The notes below the pieces were generated by a model. That model had not been told where the DNA came from. It did no database searches and saw nothing but the letters and a program-made list of their open reading frames with translations. The position numbers and the translations under genes are program-made. Below, piece by piece: positions 26,803-34,612 of a stretch of 64,000 nucleotides of DNA; positions within the stretch are counted from its first letter, which is position 1; every line of letters begins with the position of its first letter. This stretch comes from JBCCCJ01 sp039029315 (GTDB taxonomy: Bacteria > Bacteroidota > Bacteroidia > J057): contig JBCCGK010000002.1 in assembly GCA_039029315.1 (NCBI GenBank), forward strand, positions 124,001 to 188,000, written 5' to 3'.

Positions 26803-26836
26803 TTACAGGCCCAATAGCGATCACAAAGCTGTTGGG

Positions 26837-27592
26837 TCATTCTTTTACCCGAACGAAGATCAATTTGCCCTTAGACTTGCCAGAAGGTCGCTCTTCCACT
26901 TCGAATTTCTTTATGGAACGAATCATCGGGGTCAATTTTTGATACCCAAAGTTTCTTGGATCAAAATTTGGCTGTTTTTTCAGCAGCAAATTCCCAACAT
27001 CTCCCAAATATGCCCAGCCATCCTCATCAGCAGCATCTGAAATGGTGGTAGACATCATCTTGATTACACGAGGAATCAGCTGATCAAGAGACTTGCGGAC
27101 CTTTTTCTTTTTGGGTTCTTTTTCTTGCTCATCTTCAGCCTTATCTGCTGGTTGAGGAATGATTTCGAGGTAAATAAACTTATCACAGGCAACAATGAAG
27201 GGATTCGGTGTCTTTCTCGCACCAATCCCTATGACCTTCATCCGGGCTTCCCGTAGTCTAGTCGCCAATCTGGTAAAATCACTATCGCTGGATACGATAC
27301 AGAATCCATCTACTTTCCCGGAATACAAAATGTCCATAGCATCGATGATCATGGCTGAGTCAGTAGCATTTTTGCCAGAGGTATAACTGTATTGCTGAAT
27401 GGGAGTAATGGCGTTTTCCAACAAAACTGCCTTCCAGCCAGATAATTGAGGTTTGGTCCAATCGCCATAAATCCGCTTGAAAGTAGGCGTACCATACTTG
27501 GCTATTTCTTCCATCATGCCCTTAACATTGGAATAAGGAATGTTGTCGCCATCAATAAGGACAGCCAACTGAAGGTCTATTTTTGATTCCAT
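26837..27592 (-). CDS. NYN-domain putative ribonuclease with C-terminal OST-HTH/LOTUS domain
   Basis: A 251-aa protein. Residues 1-145 are an NYN (PIN-like) domain: LAVLIDGDNIPYSNVKGMM, GKNATDSAMIIDAMDIL and FCIVSSDSDFTRLATRLRE supply the acidic residues that bind Mg2+ in such nucleases. A Lys/Glu-rich linker (KAEDEQEKEPKKKKVRK) follows. The C-terminal 75 residues match an OST-HTH/LOTUS fold (LGDVGNLLLKKQPNFDPRNFGYQKLTPMIRS), which in other proteins binds RNA or G-quadruplexes. Predicted to act on RNA; substrate unknown. The combination resembles LabA/Limkain-type proteins. Confidence 0.87.
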   Translation of the reverse strand: MESKIDLQLAVLIDGDNIPYSNVKGMMEEIAKYGTPTFKRIYGDWTKPQLSGWKAVLLENAITPIQQYSYTSGKNATDSAMIIDAMDILYSGKVDGFCIVSSDSDFTRLATRLREARMKVIGIGARKTPNPFIVACDKFIYLEIIPQPADKAEDEQEKEPKKKKVRKSLDQLIPRVIKMMSTTISDAADEDGWAYLGDVGNLLLKKQPNFDPRNFGYQKLTPMIRSIKKFEVEERPSGKSKGKLIFVRVKE

Positions 27593-27613
27593 AGAAGTAT
27601 CTCTGCTGCAAAG

Positions 27614-28993
27614 CTATCCAAAATTATGGCTGAATGATACGCTTTGGTCAGAAAAAAATGCATTCATCAATGCAAACTTGCTTTCGTCAAGGTATACATG
27701 ACCACATTCTTTCAGGAGAGTCATTTCGGAATTCAACAGGGTTTGCTGCATATCAAGCCCCTGGCTGGGAGGGGTAACCGGGTCTCCTTCATGAACCATG
27801 ATCAGGGAAGGAATCTGATGAGGTTGGAGGGGCCTCTGCTCCTGACTGATGGACGATTGTTTCCAGAGAGAGAGGTGTCGGGCAAAGGATGGGAAAAAGG
27901 CAAGTCCAGATTGAAAATAGTGGTCTTGACTGCACTCCTCATCCAATTTGTATGAGCTGTCCTCATCACACTCGTCATAGGCCAGAGAACTTGCATAAGT
28001 TGTGAGGTTGACTTTTCCGCAGACCATATGAAAAGGTCGGTTGGTCAACTGTTGCAGCCGCTTCCGATCCCTCTTGATCAATGCGTCCAGAAAGGAGGGG
28101 ATTTTCGTCCTTGCATCTGGGAAATAGAGGAAATAACGCAGCAGAAATATCACATCTTTGGCTTTCAGGACAAACAACTGTCCTTTGACTTGTATGGTGA
28201 TAGGATTCTTCTGGAGCTGTTCCAGAACCTGATCTAACCTCGCTTGTGGACACGGGATTCCTTCCATTTTCAGCTGCTGAAGGAACCACTCCCATGCTTG
28301 AGTAAAATGAGCTGGTAGATTCTGAAAAAAACTTGCATTAGTCGGCCAGGGACCATAGAGAATAGAGCTCTTGATCAGGCATGGATATCGATCCATGAGG
28401 ATACTTGAGAGTTTTGTCCCATGAGACAGTCCCAGCAAATGATAGGAATGATACCCCAAATGTTGCATCAGGCAGACAAGATCTTCCACACTTTGGTAGG
28501 GATGATACTTGCTGGTATCAATCCGATCAAAAATTGGCTGATGGATGAAAGATTTCATCAGAGCATGGACCGATTCACATTCCTCTTTCGGTGACAAATC
28601 CTTCGCCATTATGCCAAATAGAGCAGGAGCAATATTGGGTAAGGCATTGGAGAAATCGGTCCCCCTCTGGTCAACCAGGATAAGATCGTGATTGTCTCGG
28701 AGGGTGCTGCCAATCCAAAATGGCATCGATTGAAGGGCAGAGATACCGGGGCCGCCTGTCAGGACCAAAATAGGAGCATTGCTCAATCCCTTGTTTTTCT
28801 TTCGAATGAGAGCGTAAGTAAGAGGGATCGTTCTTCCATTCGGAACTGCTGAGTTCTCAGGAATAGCCAGCACCCCTGCCTGAATGTCCTCCCAAGGTTT
28901 CCATGCTTTCAAAAATTTTTTTCTCCGGATGCGTTGCTCCTTGTCCCAAAGCTGGGAGGGAGAAGCTTGTTGAAAGATAGAAGCTAGTCGCAT
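27614..28993 (-). CDS. Alpha/beta hydrolase (peptidase S33-like)
   Basis: A 459-aa hydrolase. Motifs include the oxyanion-hole block VLTGGPGISALQSMPF, DLILVDQRGTDFS, the nucleophile elbow LLGLSHGTKLSS (GxSxG) and a C-terminal catalytic His region, MVHEGDPVTPPSQGLDMQQ...KECGHVYLDES. This order resembles the proline iminopeptidase / tripeptidyl-aminopeptidase (S33, TAP-like C-terminus) group. No signal peptide was seen when starting at the ATG at 28993; a TTG at 29062 would add 23 residues. Substrate unknown. Confidence 0.78.
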   Translation of the reverse strand: MRLASIFQQASPSQLWDKEQRIRRKKFLKAWKPWEDIQAGVLAIPENSAVPNGRTIPLTYALIRKKNKGLSNAPILVLTGGPGISALQSMPFWIGSTLRDNHDLILVDQRGTDFSNALPNIAPALFGIMAKDLSPKEECESVHALMKSFIHQPIFDRIDTSKYHPYQSVEDLVCLMQHLGYHSYHLLGLSHGTKLSSILMDRYPCLIKSSILYGPWPTNASFFQNLPAHFTQAWEWFLQQLKMEGIPCPQARLDQVLEQLQKNPITIQVKGQLFVLKAKDVIFLLRYFLYFPDARTKIPSFLDALIKRDRKRLQQLTNRPFHMVCGKVNLTTYASSLAYDECDEDSSYKLDEECSQDHYFQSGLAFFPSFARHLSLWKQSSISQEQRPLQPHQIPSLIMVHEGDPVTPPSQGLDMQQTLLNSEMTLLKECGHVYLDESKFALMNAFFSDQSVSFSHNFG

Positions 28994-29184
28994 ACAGATA
29001 TCAGGAGAAGGTTTTGGGAAAGGCTGCAAAATACGGGCCGAAGTATTGTCCAAATGGACCAATTACCTTATAAATCAGGAGAATCAAGAATTCATTTGAT
29101 CAGAAAAAAAGGAGATGGATTTTTTTGAAATGGGGTTGGAGGGAGATGTGGGAATTTGAGTATTGACTGCTCTCCTCTTTCCAC

Positions 29185-30744
29185 CTATTCTCCACTTGAA
29201 GCGGGGTATTGTTTTTCCCACCACCAATATCCTTCAATCATCTCGATGGTATCCACCTCCGAGGGAGTATGTTCAGGCAAAGTCAGTCCCACCAAAGTGA
29301 GAGGAACGGAAGAAAATATCGAATCCACCTGCATAAATTCCCATGGCAGGGTAACCGCTCCCACCATTTCTCCTATATGTGTATTTGTAGAGCTGGTAAG
29401 AACCAACAAGGAGTGTTCATCCTTGGGAAGTTGCTGGATTTTCTCTGCCCATAGTGGTCTTGGATCAACAGCGAAGGTGCCTGAAAGATTCCCTTGTATG
29501 TGAATGCGAAATTTGAGATACAGCGGATAACTGCAAGCCGCAAGGGAAATGATCAGAAGAAATATGCGAATCCATTTTTTGGCTCTTGCCCATCTCCTTT
29601 GTCCTCCCAGCCAAAACACTGAAATCAACAGAGAGAACATCGCGGGCATATAGTATCTTGGTTCCATGACGAAGGTCCAAAACCCTGTCCAATTCCAGGA
29701 TTCAGAGGGCACACGCAAAGATAGCAGGGCCAACATCGCTACATTGATTCCAATAATTACCCAAATTCCTAACAGCCATCGCCTGCCTCCCTTTGGTATC
29801 GACCGCGTACTTTTCCTGGCAGAATTGCTGGCTACCAGGAGTCCCCCCAGAATGAGAAAGGAAGCTCCATAAGCAACTGCTTGAAGAATACCATACAAAA
29901 ATTCAGACTTTTCCTGAAGCCAGACCTCATGCGGAACCCCATAATAAAAGAAGGTTTTAAAAGGAAAAGGCTCCATGGCCCACAAATGCTCCCAATAAAG
30001 ACGCTGGTTCATGCTGTCAAAAAAGGATTCATCTCCCGCTTTGAGCAGTTGGACCAACACAATCAGAATCAAGGTGCAGAAGCCTCCTCCTATTCCCCAC
30101 TTCAACTCGGGAGAATGTTGCATGAACCCTCCCCATACGCCCATCATAATAGGAAGCGCCAGCCAAAGGGGAAGATAAGCTGATCTGGTAATGGCAGCCA
30201 GACCTGCGAGCCCAATTGATAAGATATACATCCATATATTCGACGTCCGAGCTGATTGCAAAAGCCCAGCAAGACTCAGCAGATAAAGCCCTATCGCCAG
30301 GGCTCCTGATGCAGTCAAATAATGTAAGGGAGCAGGTGAGATTCCGATCAGAAGGAGCATCCATACAAGCATCTTGCGCTCTCCCTGAATTTCTGACCAA
30401 ATCCATATCAATCCCAGATATATCAGCAAGAAACTTAGCACATCGACCAAATAAGCAGCCAGATACCAATCCTCGGTCAATAAAAAGGCTGGCACAACGG
30501 CTGCTGCATAGCCCGGCATAAAAATATGGCCGGATCGATATTGGACTTCTCCCAAATCTGGGCCATGTGTGTATCGATATCCAAAACCATCTCCCAACAG
30601 GAAGGACTGCGCCGCTGCCAACTGCACCTCTGTATCGAGATAGAAATTGGGATAAAAATAGCGATGATCCAGACGCAGCAAAAGACTCAAGATCAGCACC
30701 AAGGGAACAAGCCAAAACCGATATGAGCGCCTGATAGGATTCAT
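29185..30744 (-). CDS. GT-C-type integral membrane glycosyltransferase-like protein
   Basis: A 519-aa polytopic membrane protein, with about 10-11 hydrophobic helices (LVPLVLILSLLLRL, AYLVDVLSFLLIYLGLIWIW, WMLLLIGISPAPLHYLTASG). The layout, with an acidic pair-containing loop after TM1 (LDTEVQLAAAQSFLLGDGFGYRYTHG) and a soluble C-terminal part, resembles GT39/PMT-like (GT-C) transferases that use lipid-linked sugars. The start ATG at 30744 overlaps the divergent gene's first ATG. It faces another GT-C-like gene, suggesting related functions in surface glycan building. Acceptor and donor unknown. Confidence 0.7.
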   Translation of the reverse strand: MNPIRRSYRFWLVPLVLILSLLLRLDHRYFYPNFYLDTEVQLAAAQSFLLGDGFGYRYTHGPDLGEVQYRSGHIFMPGYAAAVVPAFLLTEDWYLAAYLVDVLSFLLIYLGLIWIWSEIQGERKMLVWMLLLIGISPAPLHYLTASGALAIGLYLLSLAGLLQSARTSNIWMYILSIGLAGLAAITRSAYLPLWLALPIMMGVWGGFMQHSPELKWGIGGGFCTLILIVLVQLLKAGDESFFDSMNQRLYWEHLWAMEPFPFKTFFYYGVPHEVWLQEKSEFLYGILQAVAYGASFLILGGLLVASNSARKSTRSIPKGGRRWLLGIWVIIGINVAMLALLSLRVPSESWNWTGFWTFVMEPRYYMPAMFSLLISVFWLGGQRRWARAKKWIRIFLLIISLAACSYPLYLKFRIHIQGNLSGTFAVDPRPLWAEKIQQLPKDEHSLLVLTSSTNTHIGEMVGAVTLPWEFMQVDSIFSSVPLTLVGLTLPEHTPSEVDTIEMIEGYWWWEKQYPASSGE

Positions 30745-30793
30745 GTTTCTGTTGTCCAAAATGCTATCTTTATCTCGAATTCCCAATCTTTCT

Positions 30794-32440
30794 ATGCCAA
30801 ATCGCTTGCATCTCCTGAATCATCAGATTGTCTCATTCATCATTAGAGGGGGAGCGATCTGCCTTTTGGGAGGCCTCTTCCTGTATCTTCCGCAGAAGCT
30901 TCCCCCGGCGGAAGATGCGACGATCTTATTTAGATATAGTCAACATCTGGCCTCAGAAGGAATCATTGGATACAATCCAGGCGGGCCACCAGTAGAAGGG
31001 GCAACAGATTTTCTTTGGATGTTGCTGCTAACAGGAGGAATAAAACTAGGACTAGACCCATATCATACGGCGGGCATTCTCTCCTTTCTGGGAATCATTG
31101 GGACCTATTTCTTCTCACATAAATGGATTTTTCAAGATGCTTCCACCCATTGGCCTTCCTCTCTGTTTCTCTTGTCACTGGCAGTTAATAGTCAGTTAAT
31201 TGCAGCAAGTCAGGGATTCTCGATTGCTTTTTGGGGCGCGTGGTTCAGTGCGTGCTGGTACTTCTTTTGGAAGAATTCTCTGAAGTCACTGTTGATCTCG
31301 ACCCTGCTGCTTGCCTTGATTCGTCCAGACGGTCTGATCATAGGCGTTCCGCTGGTAGGCATGCTGTTATGGAATCAGCGTCAGGATTGGCGATCGACAC
31401 TTCCATTGTTGCTCTATTGGGCCATTCTTCCAGGTCTGGTCTATTTTCTGTGGAGATGGCAATATTTCGGGACTTTCCTACCCCTTCCTATGTATGTCAA
31501 AGGAGGGACAGGTCTAGTTGCTGGATCTGTTCTGTATGAGTTCAAATATTTGATGAAATATCTCTTTCCCTTGCTGCTAGGGATTGCTTACTTCTTGTGG
31601 CAATACCCGAACTCCAGAAAAATCTATTGGCCTCTGATCTGTTCAGGGATCATCGCTCCCTTATTGTTCTATGCTCTGATACATCTGGAGCAGAATATCG
31701 CTGATCGGTTCATGTATCCCATTCATTTATGCACCCTCTCTACTTTTTTTCTTTCCTGGCAGAAATCCACAGCAACAGCTAAGAAAGGCCTAATGCAAGT
31801 CCTTTGGGGTCTCTACATACTTTTGTCATTCTTATACTTTCTTGTTTTTCTAAAAGGTGATTGGGAACGTCTCAACAATACTCCCATTCACATAGCTCAA
31901 GAGTTGAATGCGTTTCCTGATCATCGGATGGCTGTAACCGAAGCCGGATATCTTCCCTACTACAGCGAATGGAACAGTCTGGATCTGTGGGGATTGAATA
32001 CCCCACAACTTGCAAGACGGCTGGTTCAGGCAGAGGATCTCCGCCAGTTTCAGCCAGATCTCATCGTTCTGGATTTTGATTACCAGTATGCCTCTCTGGA
32101 TTCTCTCCTAGGCCTCCCTTGTCCACCAGACAAAAGCTGGACAAATATGGTACATGCCAGCTATCAATATGCCATGTCCACTGATCAGTATGAGCGTTGG
32201 ATGGTTCCCTTCCAGAATTCACGTCTATCTGACCCACTACTGAAAAGATTTCAACATCAAGTCGAACACTTGATTTCGCTCAAAAATCAGGTACTAGGTG
32301 GGGTCTTTATTGAGCCTTACCCTCGTTATCATTTGTATTTGGTGAGAAAAGGCACTGACATCCACGCTTCCGTTGAAAAGATCCTTCTCGAACATGGCGC
32401 AATTTCCTGGCATATATTTAAGACTGACGTGCTCAAATAA
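30794..32440 (+). CDS. GT-C-type integral membrane glycosyltransferase-like protein
   Basis: A 548-aa polytopic membrane protein from ATG 30794 (an ATG at 30743 would add 17 residues). YSQHLASEGIIGYNPGGPPVEGATDFLWMLLL is typical of the GT-C family with the GPPVEGxT sequence near the first loop. About 10 hydrophobic helices follow, then a soluble C-terminal domain with HRMAVTEAGYLPYYSEWNSLDLWGLN, a pattern often seen in these putative mannosyl/arabinosyl transferases. It is divergent from a protein of similar architecture. Predicted to glycosylate an envelope component from a polyprenyl-phosphate sugar. Confidence 0.72.
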   Translation: MPNRLHLLNHQIVSFIIRGGAICLLGGLFLYLPQKLPPAEDATILFRYSQHLASEGIIGYNPGGPPVEGATDFLWMLLLTGGIKLGLDPYHTAGILSFLGIIGTYFFSHKWIFQDASTHWPSSLFLLSLAVNSQLIAASQGFSIAFWGAWFSACWYFFWKNSLKSLLISTLLLALIRPDGLIIGVPLVGMLLWNQRQDWRSTLPLLLYWAILPGLVYFLWRWQYFGTFLPLPMYVKGGTGLVAGSVLYEFKYLMKYLFPLLLGIAYFLWQYPNSRKIYWPLICSGIIAPLLFYALIHLEQNIADRFMYPIHLCTLSTFFLSWQKSTATAKKGLMQVLWGLYILLSFLYFLVFLKGDWERLNNTPIHIAQELNAFPDHRMAVTEAGYLPYYSEWNSLDLWGLNTPQLARRLVQAEDLRQFQPDLIVLDFDYQYASLDSLLGLPCPPDKSWTNMVHASYQYAMSTDQYERWMVPFQNSRLSDPLLKRFQHQVEHLISLKNQVLGGVFIEPYPRYHLYLVRKGTDIHASVEKILLEHGAISWHIFKTDVLK

Positions 32441-32525
32441 TCTCTTCAGGCATTCATCCCTGCATATTTTCTTACGAGTGTAATGAATTGTTGAGAAGTG
32501 AAACGAACCTTTTCAAACTAATGAA

Positions 32526-32533
32526 TAGCTTTG
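32526..32533 (+). promoter_or_regulatory. -7 box upstream of a small T9SS protein gene
   Basis: TAGCTTTG matches TAnnTTTG and lies 60 bp before the ATG at 32594. No matching -33 TTG is found at the expected spacing, so this is a moderate call. Confidence 0.4.
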
Positions 32534-32593
32534 GATACGCTCAATAGTTCCAGATTGCTTCTCCTTTCATTGTCTACAAACTTACATAAGGAT

Positions 32594-33421
32594 ATGAAAC
32601 AGTCTGTCATACTTGGAATCAGTTTTCTCATTTGCTTGATCAGTCAAGGTTTCGCTCAACTATCATATACATCTGTTGTCGATCCATATGAAGGGACGAT
32701 TGTGGTAAACATCAGTACAACTGTATATGACAGCTGGGATGTTACAGGAGATGTACAATTGGGTTCTACAACATGGGATGATCTGTCAGCAGCTCCTAAT
32801 ATGAACCTTCTTCATGCAGATGCCCAAGCGACTATGGAACTTCTGGAAGCCCTGGAGGCTCTGGAAAATCAGGATTTTCAATTGGCAAGCTTCTCGGCTG
32901 GCAGAGAGATTGATCATATCTACCTGGAATGGTCTGCTGCCACTGAAGCACAGATCATCCGTTTTTTTGTTCAGCGCAGTACAGATGGCCAAACATGGGA
33001 AGACATCGGTATGTTGCGGATTCCAAGCAGTCCCAAGCCATTGGAAGAATATTCCTATATAGATAATCACCCATATTCAGGGAGCAATTTTTATCGCCTC
33101 AAGCAGGAAGATAGCCAGGGATCTATTTCCTATAGTGAATTAGTAGCTGTAGAGATGTTTAAGTCAGGAAGTCATACCACGCACCTATTCCCCAATCCGG
33201 CCATATTTGGCGCAACGATTGATCTGAATCTACAAGATGTAAAACCGGTGTACATCAGCCTGATGAATGCAGAATCCCAAACCATTGCAACCATTTTTTC
33301 AGACCAGACCAGTATTGGAAAACATTCTGTGGAGTTGAATCTGGATGAGTTGCCCAAGGGAACCTACACTTGCCTCATAGAAGTGGGAGAAGAATTGGCA
33401 GAACGGGTATTGATCAAATAA
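32594..33421 (+). CDS. Secreted protein with T9SS sorting domain, function unknown
   Basis: A 275-aa protein. The ATG at 32594 gives a signal peptide (MKQSVILGISFLICLISQGFAQ). The middle (residues about 95-180) has a fibronectin-like pattern often found next to sorting domains: IYLEWSAATEAQIIRFFVQRSTDG, TWEDIG and NFYRLKQEDSQGSISYSE. The last 80 residues are a type A T9SS domain (TTHLFPNPAIFGATID, LPKGTYTCLIEVGEELAERVLIK). No catalytic motif is visible. Predicted to be exported to the surface. Confidence 0.75.
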   Translation: MKQSVILGISFLICLISQGFAQLSYTSVVDPYEGTIVVNISTTVYDSWDVTGDVQLGSTTWDDLSAAPNMNLLHADAQATMELLEALEALENQDFQLASFSAGREIDHIYLEWSAATEAQIIRFFVQRSTDGQTWEDIGMLRIPSSPKPLEEYSYIDNHPYSGSNFYRLKQEDSQGSISYSELVAVEMFKSGSHTTHLFPNPAIFGATIDLNLQDVKPVYISLMNAESQTIATIFSDQTSIGKHSVELNLDELPKGTYTCLIEVGEELAERVLIK

Positions 33422-33564
33422 GTAGATGGACAATATTAGTATTGATTTTGGGGATAAGGGAAATAGAGGATATAATGGCTTGGTTGGTAAGAGTTCTACC
33501 TTTTTCCCCCTATGCCCACTATATCCCTCACAAATAAATGTGTCCCTTTACTTAAGAGGCGTAT

Positions 33565-34350
33565 CTAAAATTCGGTATTGTACTCACGGATTGCTTCCAT
33601 GATACTGGCGGAAATAGCCAGCTGTCCACTATCTGAAGCCAGATAGGTTTCTTCTTCATAATTGGTGATGAATCCTACCTCTGTCAGGATGGCAGGCATT
33701 CCGGAATGGTACAATACAACAAATGGAGCCTGTTTCACACCTCTCCCATGGCGTCCTTGAGAATCATAATTGGCCTGTACCTTGTCTGCCAAGCGGGTGC
33801 TTTCCTGCCGAAAAACATTTTTCAATAAGCGGAAAAAAATGTACGCTTCAGGAGAGCTTGGTTCAAAATTGCCATACATGTCTCTATAATTCTCTTCAAA
33901 CAAGATAGATTCATTTTCAGCAATGACCCGTTCGTAGGTTTCTTGCCCTTCGTTGATTCCCAGTACATAGGTTTCTGTCCCAAACTTTGACTTGTTCTTG
34001 AGTCCATTGCAGTGGATGCTGATAAAAAAGTCCCCATTGTTTTCCAGGGCAATTTCACCCCGCCGATAAAGCTCCACGAAAGTATCATCCTCCCTGGTCA
34101 TCACGACCTTGATGGAAGGCATGTTCTCATTGAGCATTTCCTTGAGTTTCAGGGAGATTTGGAGCGCAAGATCTTTCTCATAATAACGAGCCCCCAGCGC
34201 GCCTGGATCTTTTCCCCCATGTCCAGGATCAATGATCAACGTTTTGATCGGAGCTGTTTCTTCTTCCGGCAAGGGCGCATGAGCAACAAAATCAGCCCCC
34301 AGCAGAAAAAACAAGCCCAAAAACAAGGTAATAATGAGGCAATATTTCAT
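33565..34350 (-). CDS. N-acetylmuramoyl-L-alanine amidase (AmiC-type, Amidase_3)
   Basis: A 261-aa exported amidase. After the signal peptide (LFLGLFFLLGADFVAHA) the Amidase_3 domain begins: TLIIDPGHGGKDPGALGARYYEKDLALQISLKLKE, with the zinc His in DPGHGG, then the YRRGEIALENNGDFFISIHCNG block with a second His, and a third conserved region EVGFITNYEEE with the catalytic Glu. It cleaves the amide between MurNAc and the stem peptide, a step in cell-wall turnover and cell separation. Divergent from lptD, an arrangement common in Bacteroidota. Confidence 0.92.
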   Translation of the reverse strand: MKYCLIITLFLGLFFLLGADFVAHAPLPEEETAPIKTLIIDPGHGGKDPGALGARYYEKDLALQISLKLKEMLNENMPSIKVVMTREDDTFVELYRRGEIALENNGDFFISIHCNGLKNKSKFGTETYVLGINEGQETYERVIAENESILFEENYRDMYGNFEPSSPEAYIFFRLLKNVFRQESTRLADKVQANYDSQGRHGRGVKQAPFVVLYHSGMPAILTEVGFITNYEEETYLASDSGQLAISASIMEAIREYNTEF

Positions 34351-34435
34351 AAGTAAACAAACAAGAAGAAGCTTTTTTCAAAAAAATATGTGTAGGGCCA
34401 ACCTTTTCAAAATCTCCTTCCACTTTTAGACAAAG

Positions 34436-34466
34436 TTTGCGGTTGTTTGGCATGCTATTATCTTTG
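34436..34466 (+). promoter_or_regulatory. Promoter of the lptD-like gene
   Basis: TTTG at 34436-34439, a 19-nt spacer, and TATCTTTG at 34459-34466 fit the Bacteroidota consensus closely. The predicted start of transcription is near 34473. Confidence 0.68.
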
Positions 34467-34612
34467 CCATCCGACAACAAACAATCACCAATTCCAATTC
34501 ATCAATCAACTATTTGGCTTCTCCGACCTCCATATTGATTCCGAAGTTAAATAACAGAATTTTCTTCAAAAAATCCCTTGGGAAATTCTTCTTTCCATTC
34601 TTTCCTTTTGCT

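Noticed and set aside
26530..26817. 95-aa frame crossing the fbaA end and the repeat element
   Set aside because: It begins inside fbaA in another frame and its remainder is made of the MITE-like element; the related frame at copy B (57268-57552) starts outside and differs, so not a gene.
33422..33564. Possible two-way terminator between the T9SS gene and the amidase gene
   Set aside because: GAGGATATAATGGC and GCCCACTATATCCCTC are partly complementary, but the pairing has bulges and a long loop with no clean T-run; too weak to list.
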